Assembly: GCA_035765855.1 (NCBI GenBank)
Contig: DASTWM010000159.1
Coordinates: 1 to 19,877, forward strand
Source of the DNA: DASTWM01 sp035765855
GTDB taxonomy: Bacteria; Chloroflexota; Chloroflexia; Chloroflexales; Roseiflexaceae
DNA length: 19,877 nucleotides
Reading direction: 5' to 3'
The notes beneath the pieces were generated by a model. The model had not been told where the DNA came from and did no database searches. It saw nothing but the letters and a program-made list of their open reading frames with translations. The position numbers were made by a program, and so were the translations under genes. This document shows, one piece after another, positions 13,606 through 19,877 of this stretch; the first letter of the stretch is position 1, and each line of letters begins with the position of its first letter.

Positions 13606-14848
13606 CACCCGACGCTACTTCATTTGCCGGAAAATCCTCTTCGTCACGGTCGGCGTTGATCACGACATTGCGCCCGATTTTGATGTTGGGTGGAATCCGC
13701 GCGCCTTTGCCGACCACGGTTTCGCCAGTCGAAAGTTTATCCGGCTGCGCCTTGTTCGGTGTATCGAGATCGTCGCCGCATCCGAGATGCGCGCCTGCGC
13801 CCACAACCACGTTTTTATCGACAATCGCTTTGTCGAGCACCGCGCCGGGGCCAATCCATGTGTCGTTCATGACCACGCTGTTGCGGACGATCGCGCCCGG
13901 CGACACGTACACGCCCGGCGACAACACCGAATGCTCGACCTGCCCGCGAACGATGCAGCCGTTGCTGATCATGCTTTGGCTCACGCGCGACTGCGGCCCC
14001 ATTTTCGCCGGTGGCCGTTCCTCGCTGCGGGTATGCACCACCCAGTTCGGGTCGTACAGCCCCAGCGTATTGTCGGGATTGAGCAAGTCCATGCTGGTTT
14101 CCCAGTAGGAATGAATGGTCCCGACATCCACCCAGTAGCCGCTGAAGCGGTAGGCGAACACGCGATCCTTATCGATCATGGAAGGAATCACATGCTTGCC
14201 AAAGTCCACCAGCGGATTGCCCTCGCCGCCACCGGCGAGTCGCCGTTCGAGCACATCTGCGGAGAAGACATACACGCCCATGTTGGCAAGCGTGCCTTTG
14301 TCGCGGTTTTTTGGCTTCTCCGTGAACTCCACGATCCGCATGTCATCGTCCACGCTCATAATGCCAAAGCGGTCAGTTTCTTCCAACGGCACATCCATGA
14401 CCGCGACAGTCAAGTCGGCGCGCTGCCGCTGGTGATAATCGACCATGGCGCTGTAATCCATTTTATAGATATGATCGCCGGACAGCACCACCACGATATT
14501 CGCGCGCCGCTCGCGAATATAGCTCAAATTCTGGTACACCGCGTCAGCCGTACCCTTGTACCAACTCTCGTCGCGGCGGCCCTGGTAGGGCTGAAGTAAC
14601 TGCACGCCACCTTCATTGCGGTCGAGATCCCACGGCTTGCCGTTGCCGATATGCGAATTCAACGAATGTGGGCGGTATTGGGTCAGCACCGCGACATCAA
14701 AGATACCTGAGTTCACGCAGTTCGAGAGGGTAAAATCGATGATCCGAAACTTGCCGGCGAACGGCACCGATGGTTTGGCGCGCTTTTCAGATAACACACT
14801 GAGGCGCGTTCCTTCACCACCAGCCATGATCATGGCGATGATTCGCAC
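13595..14848 (-). CDS. glgC: Glucose-1-phosphate adenylyltransferase (catalytic subunit)
   Basis: This 417-residue protein makes ADP-glucose from glucose-1-phosphate and ATP, the committed step of bacterial glycogen synthesis. The signature GGEGTRLSVLSEKRAKPSVPF is intact with Arg15 and Lys25. GTADAVYQN, SGDHIYKMDY with Asp125, FTEKP, GVYVF and GYWVDVGT are also present, followed by a hexapeptide-repeat beta-helix. The start is GTG at 14848, because GGAGG sits 6 bases upstream; the frame runs back to 14899 without family sequence. It is the first gene of a three-gene unit with its degenerate paralogue and the HAD phosphatase. Its stop lies inside repeat locus 5, and its tail (VASGETI) is two residues shorter than the paralogue's VASGETVGT. 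Confidence 0.95.
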   Translation of the reverse strand: MRIIAMIMAGGEGTRLSVLSEKRAKPSVPFAGKFRIIDFTLSNCVNSGIFDVAVLTQYRPHSLNSHIGNGKPWDLDRNEGGVQLLQPYQGRRDESWYKGTADAVYQNLSYIRERRANIVVVLSGDHIYKMDYSAMVDYHQRQRADLTVAVMDVPLEETDRFGIMSVDDDMRIVEFTEKPKNRDKGTLANMGVYVFSADVLERRLAGGGEGNPLVDFGKHVIPSMIDKDRVFAYRFSGYWVDVGTIHSYWETSMDLLNPDNTLGLYDPNWVVHTRSEERPPAKMGPQSRVSQSMISNGCIVRGQVEHSVLSPGVYVSPGAIVRNSVVMNDTWIGPGAVLDKAIVDKNVVVGAGAHLGCGDDLDTPNKAQPDKLSTGETVVGKGARIPPNIKIGRNVVINADRDEEDFPANEVASGETI

Positions 14849-14901
14849 GGAGAACCTCCATTGGTTTAGCAGACGGAGTACCTGGCTATTGCTTTGCACG
14901 T

Positions 14902-14910
14902 ACTATACCA
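14902..14910 (-). promoter_or_regulatory. Extended -10 promoter of the glgC operon
   Basis: On the minus strand the sequence reads TGGTATAGT: TATAGT at 14902-14907 preceded by the TGn extension. The hexamer 17 bases further up (gcaaca) matches only half of the -35 consensus. A transcript would begin about 48 bases before the GTG start of glgC. Confidence 0.45.
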
Positions 14911-15008
14911 CGACCATGCCATTGTGTTGCTGTATGTTGATTTCGGCTTCATCATGGGAGTTCATGCGCGTGCGACGGCTCCCGGGCCGCAGCGGTTTGA
15001 GCGCAGGC

Positions 15009-15038
15009 TTGCACAAATCAGGGGAGCGATGGTATAAT
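15009..15038 (+). promoter_or_regulatory. Promoter of rpsR
   Basis: A perfect TATAAT at 15033-15038, with TGG directly before it (extended -10), is preceded at 18 bases by TTGCAC (15009-15014). A start near 15045 leaves a leader of about 60 bases. The gap 14849-15106 between divergent glgC and rpsR otherwise shows only short GC-rich dyads (around 14980) and no open frame that looks coding. Confidence 0.55.
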
Positions 15039-15106
15039 TCATCGGTTGATACGTCATAAATCGCTATTGGCAAGCGCGTAGTAGTATATAAGTGAGGATT
15101 TTGGTT

Positions 15107-15391
15107 ATGTCAGATTCAAGGCAGCGCCCGGGGCGATCATCAGATGGGCGAGATGGGCGACGCAGGTTTATCGCTCGGCGCAAGGTGTGCGCCTTCTGCA
15201 CCGAGGGCATTCGTTCCCCTGATTACAAAGACGTGAAGCGTCTTCAGCGTTTTGTGTCTGAGCGTGGCAAGATTCTGCCGCGCCGCCGCACTGGCACATG
15301 CGCCAAGCACCAGCGTGGTCTCACCACCGCGATTAAGCGCGCGCGGCACATGGTATTGCTGCCGTTCGTCTCTCCAGAGACGCGCGTTTAG
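15107..15391 (+). CDS. rpsR: 30S ribosomal protein bS18, cysteine-containing version
   Basis: This 94-residue basic protein contains the S18 core: DYKDVKRLQRFVSERGKILPRR.TGTCAKHQR.L..AIKRARHM.LLPF. S18 sits on the platform of the small ribosomal subunit next to S6 and S11. It carries C-x-x-C near the start (VCAFC) and C-x-x-H later (CAKH), a four-ligand set suited to one zinc ion, so this is the zinc-ribbon version rather than the cysteine-free paralogue. The ATG at 15107 has a gagg ribosome site 9 bases upstream; an in-frame GTG at 15092 overlaps that site and is rejected. It stands alone instead of in the usual rpsF-ssb-rpsR group, so a second rpsR elsewhere is possible. Confidence 0.94.
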   Translation: MSDSRQRPGRSSDGRDGRRRFIARRKVCAFCTEGIRSPDYKDVKRLQRFVSERGKILPRRRTGTCAKHQRGLTTAIKRARHMVLLPFVSPETRV

Positions 15392-15436
15392 GCCGCACGC
15401 GGCTGTTGTTCGCGTCCGTGTTCCTGCTTCACAGCG

Positions 15437-15457
15437 CGAATGTGTATTCACATTACG
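15437..15457 (+). terminator. Short hairpin after rpsR
   Basis: aatgtg at 15439-15444 pairs with cacatt at 15449-15454 around a tatt loop; a CG/CG pair extends the stem past one bulged A. There is no T-tract, so termination is only a possibility. It lies 46 bases after the rpsR stop and before repeat locus 6. Confidence 0.35.
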
Positions 15458-15470
15458 GAATGTTGGCATG

Positions 15471-15528
15471 ATGCGTGAAATATGATGCGTGCTTTGGCAC
15501 TCAGCCCGCACGCTCATGTTTCACGCTT
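15471..15528. repeat. Heptad-phased inverted repeat, atgcgtg words (locus 6)
   Basis: The left arm steps as atgcgtg (15471), aaatatg (15478), atgcgtg (15485). The right arm steps as gcacgct (15508), catgttt (15515), cacgctt (15522). Left 15473-15492 pairs with right 15508-15526 with one G.U pair and one bulged base around a 15-base loop. It lies 15 bases before the ATG of the parvulin-like gene and downstream of rpsR. Confidence 0.75.
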
Positions 15529-15543
15529 TATTACATAGCAAAC

Positions 15544-17289
15544 ATGGCTCAGACACCTAAGAAACCAACAACCACACCGCCAGCCCGCCCGATAACCAAG
15601 CGCGGTTTGACACGTTTGCAGCGCGAACGACGTCGCCAGCGCATGGTGCTGATTGCAACCGCAAGCGCCATCGGGGTTGCGCTGCTCGCGATCATCGTTG
15701 GCGTGCTGTATGATCGCGTTTGGGTTCCGTCACGTCCGGTTGCCGAGGTGGGCAGCAACACGCTTTCACGGAGCGGCTATTGGACTGAGCGGCGGAACGA
15801 AATCACACGGCAAATGACGCAGAATCTCCAACTGCTGCGCCTGTTTGGCGATCAGTCGGCGCAGCAATTTGCCGGGCAGATAACTCAGCTCGAGACGTTG
15901 GTGCCTTCCATTCGCAGCGCGCCGGTCGACGACGCAACGGTCAATCAATGGATCGATCGGCAGGTCATCGTGCAGGGCGCATCGTCGGAGGGCATTCAGG
16001 CCAGCGACGGCGAGGTTGCGCAAACATTGGTGAACGATCTCAACCGGGTGTTTCCGCCACCGCCGCCCATGGTTACCGACACCAATCAATTGTCGAGCAC
16101 GAATTCGTTGAGCAATACCACGGCGACCACGGTGACAGCAAAAGCCAGCATCACCAGCGCGCCGACCGCCGCAGGCACAAGCGCGGCCACTGGCGCGACG
16201 AGCAACCCAACGGCTGCCAATGGACCGACCGCGACGCCTGAGCCGACATTCACGCCGCAGCCGACGCTCACGGCAGATGCCGCGCTTGCGCAGCGGGACG
16301 CGCTGATCGACCGCGTTTACAGCGCCTACCGCTCGCAGGTTGCCAGTGCCACAGGGCAGAACCAGACGAATCTGACCATGGACGACTTTCAGCAGGGGCT
16401 TCATGATCAGTATCTGCGCCAGACGCTGACGAACAAGGTCGAGGAAAAGCTGGTGCCTGAGTCCAGCTTCAAAGCGTCCGAAGAGCCAACCAGCTACACT
16501 GTGCGCCAGATTTTAGTCAAAGCCGATGTGCCACAGAATGCCAGCGAGGCCGAGCGCAACGCGATCTTTGAACAGATCAAGCCGCGCGCGGATGGTATTT
16601 TGCAGCAATTGCAGAAGGGTGAAAGCTTCGAGCAGGTCGCCAGGCAGGCAACGGTTGGCACAAGCGCGGTGATTAGCGATACGCTGCCCGCCTTTGACCC
16701 CAGCGGCAAGACGACTGACGGCACGCAGATCGATCCAGCTATTGTGGACGCGGCCAAGAAGCTCCAGGTGAATGAGACAAGCGGCTTGATTCAGACACCC
16801 TTTGGCTGGCACATTATTCAACTAGCGAATCGCCAGGTGGACTCCAAAGATACGCAACTGAATGCGGCGCGCACCAAGGCGTTTGATACATGGGTCGCTG
16901 AGCAGCGGGCAAAGCTCAACATTCAGCAGTACCCGCCGCAGACGCCAACCGCGACAACTGCGCCGACTGCCGAATCAGGATCGCCGCTGCCAACAGCCAA
17001 TCTGATTCCCTCGACCGCGAGCCTGACAAATACTAACTCGCTGACGGGAACCGGCACGTTGACGGGTACAGCAACCCTGCCGAGCACTGCACAGACAGCG
17101 GTTCCAGAAGGCACCGCCGCACCGACGACAAGCGCGGGCCAGACGCCTGAAGCCGCAACAGCGGGCGCAGGGACGACCATGCCGACGACGAGCGCGGAAG
17201 GGACCGTCGCTCCAATAACCAGTGCGGCGCAAACACCCGACGCAGCGACGCCGGTCGCAGGCACGGCTGCAACGACGCCAACACCGTAG
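15544..17289 (+). CDS. Membrane-anchored parvulin-type (SurA/PrsA-like) peptidyl-prolyl isomerase
   Basis: This 581-residue protein has a basic cytoplasmic tail (1-33), one membrane anchor (about 34-56) and then an extracytoplasmic part. Residues 65-165 and 245-305 look like the helical SurA N-terminal chaperone region, interrupted by a Pro/Thr/Asn-rich low-complexity insert (about 171-243). The parvulin domain is at about 316-430: YTVRQILVK, then GESFEQVARQ, and GLIQTPFGWHIIQL at the end. The last 115 residues are a Thr/Ala/Pro/Gly-rich repetitive tail (units like TTSAGQTPEAAT), perhaps a wall-spanning or glycosylated stalk. It should help fold exported proteins. The frame extends to 15475 through repeat locus 6; I prefer ATG 15544 because the charged tail and anchor follow it, although it has no clear ribosome site. 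Confidence 0.88.
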   Translation: MAQTPKKPTTTPPARPITKRGLTRLQRERRRQRMVLIATASAIGVALLAIIVGVLYDRVWVPSRPVAEVGSNTLSRSGYWTERRNEITRQMTQNLQLLRLFGDQSAQQFAGQITQLETLVPSIRSAPVDDATVNQWIDRQVIVQGASSEGIQASDGEVAQTLVNDLNRVFPPPPPMVTDTNQLSSTNSLSNTTATTVTAKASITSAPTAAGTSAATGATSNPTAANGPTATPEPTFTPQPTLTADAALAQRDALIDRVYSAYRSQVASATGQNQTNLTMDDFQQGLHDQYLRQTLTNKVEEKLVPESSFKASEEPTSYTVRQILVKADVPQNASEAERNAIFEQIKPRADGILQQLQKGESFEQVARQATVGTSAVISDTLPAFDPSGKTTDGTQIDPAIVDAAKKLQVNETSGLIQTPFGWHIIQLANRQVDSKDTQLNAARTKAFDTWVAEQRAKLNIQQYPPQTPTATTAPTAESGSPLPTANLIPSTASLTNTNSLTGTGTLTGTATLPSTAQTAVPEGTAAPTTSAGQTPEAATAGAGTTMPTTSAEGTVAPITSAAQTPDAATPVAGTAATTPTP

Positions 17290-17297
17290 CCTTTTGT

Positions 17298-17331
17298 CCA
17301 GATGCTGCGTGCATGCTCGCGCAGCATCTGG
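17298..17331 (+). terminator. 12-bp perfect hairpin after the parvulin-like gene
   Basis: ccagatgctgcg at 17298-17309 and cgcagcatctgg at 17320-17331 are exact reverse complements around a 10-base loop. It starts 9 bases after the stop codon and ends 12 bases before the next ATG. No T-run follows, so it may be an attenuator or mRNA-stabilising stem rather than a full terminator. Confidence 0.6.
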
Positions 17332-17343
17332 CCCTTCATAATT

Positions 17344-18258
17344 ATGCGACGCTGGAAACCACAATTACCATTCGGCCTCTGGATCGCGCTGGTGCTCCTT
17401 GTGCTCGTTGCGGCAGGGCTTGTAGCTGTCGCACGGCCGCTGATACACGACATGAGCGGTCCGCCCGAGTCGTGGCCGATCAGCTTGGCGCTGTACTGGC
17501 GCGGGCTGCTGCTGCTGGCGCTGATACTCGCGGCGGGCATGTTGTTATACCGGATCGCCGCCGCCGCAACGCTTAGCTACAGCGTCGACCGGAATGGTTT
17601 ATATATTTCATGGCTCGGCAATCGGGCCGTCATCCCGCTCGACCAGATCCAAACCATTGAGCCGAGTATTGCCGTGCGCTGGCTGCCGCTGTGGCCGCTC
17701 CAGGCGCTGGGCTACTACTGGGGCCGGGTACGCTCGAAAGAAGGGCGCATGGTGCATCTGTTCAGCACCCGTCCGCCGCGCAATAGCCTCGCCATCTACA
17801 CCACAGGCGACATCTATGCCATTTCGCCCGCCGACCGCGAGACGTTCGTGCAAGACCTGGAGCAGCGGCGTAATCTCGGTGTGACCAAAACGCTCACGTC
17901 AACCGTCGAGCCGAGCCGCATGTTCCAGTATGCCTTCTGGAACGACCGCACCGTGCGCGTGTTGCTGCTAATCACCTTCGCGCTGAATCTGTTGATCGTC
18001 GCCTTTCTGATGGCGCGCTATCCGCAACTCAGCTCGACGGTGGAAATGCGCTTCAACGCCAGCGGGCAGGTTGCGGAAATGCGCCCGCGCTACCAATTGC
18101 TTTTTCTTCCTCTGGCCGCCTTCGGTCTGAGCCTGCTTAATATTGTGCTTGGGCTGTTCCTCTACCACAGGCAGCAGATCGGCGCGCGGGTGCTACAGGG
18201 CGCTTCCGTGCTGGTACAGGTGCTGTTCAGCATTGCCATTATCTCTATCATTCTGTAG
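17344..18258 (+). CDS. Membrane protein with PH-like domain and DUF1648-like segment
   Basis: This 304-residue protein has membrane helices at about 9-30 and 48-75, followed by a soluble domain (about 77-172). That domain opens LSYSVDRNGLYISWLGNRAVIPLDQIQTIEP, the strand-turn-'I.L..I..I' pattern of bacterial PH-like domains. A third helix (about 205-224) comes next. A short loop with MRFNASGQ resembles the 'P.HFN..G' signature of DUF1648 membrane proteins, and two more helices finish the protein. I prefer the ATG at 17344 over the in-frame ATG at 17302, because the latter lies inside the hairpin and adds a sequence unlike the rest. Neither has a good ribosome site. Function unknown; the 'W/L..I..I' core recalls the two PH-like units of the protein at 2104-4002. 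Confidence 0.8.
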   Translation: MRRWKPQLPFGLWIALVLLVLVAAGLVAVARPLIHDMSGPPESWPISLALYWRGLLLLALILAAGMLLYRIAAAATLSYSVDRNGLYISWLGNRAVIPLDQIQTIEPSIAVRWLPLWPLQALGYYWGRVRSKEGRMVHLFSTRPPRNSLAIYTTGDIYAISPADRETFVQDLEQRRNLGVTKTLTSTVEPSRMFQYAFWNDRTVRVLLLITFALNLLIVAFLMARYPQLSSTVEMRFNASGQVAEMRPRYQLLFLPLAAFGLSLLNIVLGLFLYHRQQIGARVLQGASVLVQVLFSIAIISIIL

Positions 18259-18286
18259 TTCGCTCCCCGACAACCTGTAAGCGTAA

Positions 18287-18319
18287 TAAAAGGAGCATTC
18301 ATGCTGCCTTTTACTTTTT
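18287..18319 (+). terminator. Intrinsic terminator
   Basis: taaaaggagca (18287-18297) pairs with tgctgcctttta (18302-18313) around a ttca tetraloop with one bulged base, and a ctttttc run follows. It stands 29 bases after the PH-like protein stop and upstream of the pgk promoter. It is the only classical stem plus T-tract terminator in the window. Confidence 0.75.
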
Positions 18320-18371
18320 CCTGGACACCTGTTTGGCATGCCATGCCCCAACCGGCACTTGGCGCGCTGTA

Positions 18372-18380
18372 TGCTACAAT
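18372..18380 (+). promoter_or_regulatory. Extended -10 promoter of pgk
   Basis: TGCTACAAT: a TACAAT -10 at 18375-18380 with the TGn extension. No recognisable -35 is found at 16-18 bases upstream. Transcription would start near 18387, about 35 bases before the pgk ATG. Confidence 0.45.
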
Positions 18381-18421
18381 AGGCACGGATTACGGGATTG
18401 GAATGTCCTGAAGGAGGCACA

Positions 18422-19603
18422 ATGACCAAGCAAACGATTCGCGATATTGATTGGAATGGCAAACGCGCGTTGGTACGGGTGGATTTTAATGTGCCGATGG
18501 AGCACGGCCAAATCACCGATGATACACGCATCCGGGCAGCGCTGCCCACGATTCAATATTTGATTGACCATGGTGCCTCAGTGGTGCTCATGTCGCATCT
18601 TGGCCGCCCCAGGAAAAAGGTTGTCGAAGAGCTACGGCTCACCCCTGTTGCACAGCGTTTGTCGGAACTACTTGGTAAATCCGTCAAGACTGTGCCGGAC
18701 ACGACCGGGCCACAGGCAGAAACAGGCGCGCGGGCATTGCAGCCCGGCGAGGTGCTCCTGCTGGAGAATACGCGCTTCGACCCGCGTGAGGAGGCCAACG
18801 ACGAAGGCATGGCCCGCGAGCTTGCCCAACTTGGCGATGTGTATGTGAATGATGCGTTTGGTGCCGCGCACCGCGCGCATGCCTCGACCGAAGGCGTCGC
18901 CCACTTCATGCCGGCGGTCAGCGGCTTGCTGATGGAAAAGGAGCTTCAGGAACTGGGCGGGCTGTTGGAAACCCCCGAACGTCCATTTCTTGCCATTCTT
19001 GGCGGCGCGAAGATCAGCGACAAAGTCGGCGTGATCATGAACCTGCTGAATCGCGTGGATGCGCTGCTGATTGGCGGCGGCATGGCGAATACCTTCATGC
19101 TTGCGGAAGGCTTCAAGGTCGGCGACTCGCTGGCCGAGCCGGACGCGCTGGACCAGGTCAACAAGATTATGTTCATGGCGCAGGGCGAGGAAAAGCGGCT
19201 GCTGCTGCCGACCGATGTGGTTATTGCTGATGCCATGAGCGCCGATGCCAACCACAAAGTTGTCGATGCCGGCAATGTGCCGGACGGCTGGCGCATTCTC
19301 GACATTGGCCCCAAAACCGTCGAGCGCTATGTCGAAAAGATCAAGGAAGCACGAACTGTTGTGTGGAACGGCCCCATGGGCTACTTCGAGGCGGAGCCGT
19401 TTGCGGCGGGTACGCGTGCCATTGCACAGGCCATGGCCGAAAGCAACGCGCGCACGATTATCGGTGGCGGCGATTCCGTGGCGGCTGTGGAGCAAGCCGG
19501 GCTCGCGGATCGTATCGGGCATATCTCGACCGGCGGCGGTGCTTCGCTCGAACTGCTCGAAGGCAAAGAACTGCCGGGCGTCGCCGCGCTCAATGACAAA
19601 TAA
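18422..19603 (+). CDS. pgk: Phosphoglycerate kinase
   Basis: This 393-residue protein is of normal length for bacterial PGK and catalyses 1,3-bisphosphoglycerate + ADP to 3-phosphoglycerate + ATP in glycolysis, and the reverse in gluconeogenesis. Substrate-binding residues are in place in the N-terminal half: VDFNVP (19-24), DDTRIRA (Arg36), SHLGRP (His59-Arg62), LENTRF (Arg118) and the AHRAHAST segment (Arg151). The C-terminal nucleotide domain has LGGAKISDKV (Lys197, Lys201), NGPMGYFE, GGGDS and STGGGASLELLEGKELPG. The ATG follows a textbook ribosome site (aaggagg) 5 bases away, and the longer frame to 18398 runs through that site. It stands alone, without gap or tpi in the window. Confidence 0.97.
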   Translation: MTKQTIRDIDWNGKRALVRVDFNVPMEHGQITDDTRIRAALPTIQYLIDHGASVVLMSHLGRPRKKVVEELRLTPVAQRLSELLGKSVKTVPDTTGPQAETGARALQPGEVLLLENTRFDPREEANDEGMARELAQLGDVYVNDAFGAAHRAHASTEGVAHFMPAVSGLLMEKELQELGGLLETPERPFLAILGGAKISDKVGVIMNLLNRVDALLIGGGMANTFMLAEGFKVGDSLAEPDALDQVNKIMFMAQGEEKRLLLPTDVVIADAMSADANHKVVDAGNVPDGWRILDIGPKTVERYVEKIKEARTVVWNGPMGYFEAEPFAAGTRAIAQAMAESNARTIIGGGDSVAAVEQAGLADRIGHISTGGGASLELLEGKELPGVAALNDK

Positions 19604-19607
19604 ATGT

Positions 19608-19698
19608 TGAGTTATGAGTTATGAATGCTGAGTTTTAGGTTAGTTACAGCACGCATTGCCGAATTCAATTCATAGCTCATAGCTCATAACTCATACCT
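19608..19698. repeat. Heptad-phased inverted repeat, tgagtta family (locus 7)
   Basis: The left arm steps as tgagtta (19608), tgagtta (19615), tgaatgc (19622), tgagttt (19629). The right arm steps as catagct (19671), catagct (19678), cataact (19685), catacct (19692). The arms are reverse complements apart from one extra heptad on the right. The left arm repeats the word order of locus 1 (tgagttt, tgaatga, tgagttt). It starts 4 bases after the pgk stop and ends 2 bases before the stop of the opposing gene. Confidence 0.88.
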
Positions 19699-19700
19699 TT

Positions 19701-19877
19701 CTACAGCCCTTCGCCTTCCATCCACGCGGTCACAGCAGCATCGTCGGCGTCGGGATTGCCGCCTGAAATATAGCGAAAACGATCGCCGTACGCATCCATG
19801 ATTTCAGTACGCCGCTGTTCTGTTTCAGGACTCTCGTCGGTCTCGTTAATGTGAACGACATTTCCCGTTTGCAGATC
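19701..19877 (-). CDS. C-terminal end of an unrecognised protein (truncated by the window)
   Basis: An open frame enters from the right edge and ends with TAG at 19701-19703, giving 58 residues. The visible part is acidic and hydrophilic (NETDESPETE, then RRTEIMDAYGDRFRYISGG and DADDAAVTAWMEGEGL) with no membrane segment. The codon pattern looks like its neighbours, with GC-rich third positions, and a repeat element of the same type as elsewhere ends 2 bases from the stop, as at other gene ends here. I cannot name a family. Confidence 0.6.
   Translation of the reverse strand, partial: DLQTGNVVHINETDESPETEQRRTEIMDAYGDRFRYISGGNPDADDAAVTAWMEGEGL

Noticed and set aside
18668..19522. 284-residue open frame on the minus strand
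   Set aside because: Antisense shadow of pgk; no start context and biased composition.

Overview
This window looks like the chromosome of a GC-rich bacterium, most plausibly a member of the Chloroflexota. That placement is an inference from the gene set, the sigma70-like promoters, the orphan soluble GAF/PAS kinase and the style of the intergenic repeats; no rRNA or other decisive marker is present. I see no transposase, phage gene, tRNA or CRISPR array. Coding density is high and no gap between genes exceeds about 300 bases.

Layout. 1-1466 (+): 3' end of a spermidine-synthase-like gene, then an AEC-family transporter. 1471-6382 (-): a co-directional cluster transcribed leftwards, comprising a 70-residue unknown protein, accB (biotin carrier protein), xseA and xseB (exodeoxyribonuclease VII), a 632-residue membrane protein built from two copies of a TM + PH-like unit, and a small membrane protein. 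6501-6764 (+): a small glutaredoxin. 6834-8126 (-): purA. 8267-10408 (+): a soluble GAF-GAF-PAS histidine kinase. 10552-11361 (+): a membrane-anchored cyclophilin. 11442-14848 (-): an operon of two GlgC paralogues followed by a NagD-like HAD phosphatase. 15107-18258 (+): rpsR (bS18), a membrane-anchored parvulin/SurA-like foldase and a PH-like/DUF1648-like membrane protein. 18422-19603 (+): pgk. 19701-19877 (-): the C-terminal end of an unrecognised protein.

Most of the genes are housekeeping: purine synthesis, glycolysis, glycogen precursor synthesis, fatty-acid synthesis, DNA repair, translation and extracytoplasmic protein folding. The two most interesting signals are these. (1) Seven intergenic gaps carry AT-richer inverted repeats whose arms are made of 7-nt (once 8-nt) words repeated in phase. 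The words differ between loci, but the architecture is the same, and all seven lie at the 3' end of a gene, several within a few bases of a stop codon; none lies in a divergent promoter gap. (2) The two adjacent GlgC proteins differ exactly at the catalytic Arg and Lys of the N-terminal signature. The upstream copy keeps both, while the downstream copy has Ala and Glu, so a catalytic plus regulatory subunit pair is likely, comparable to plant small/large subunits or Firmicute GlgC/GlgD.
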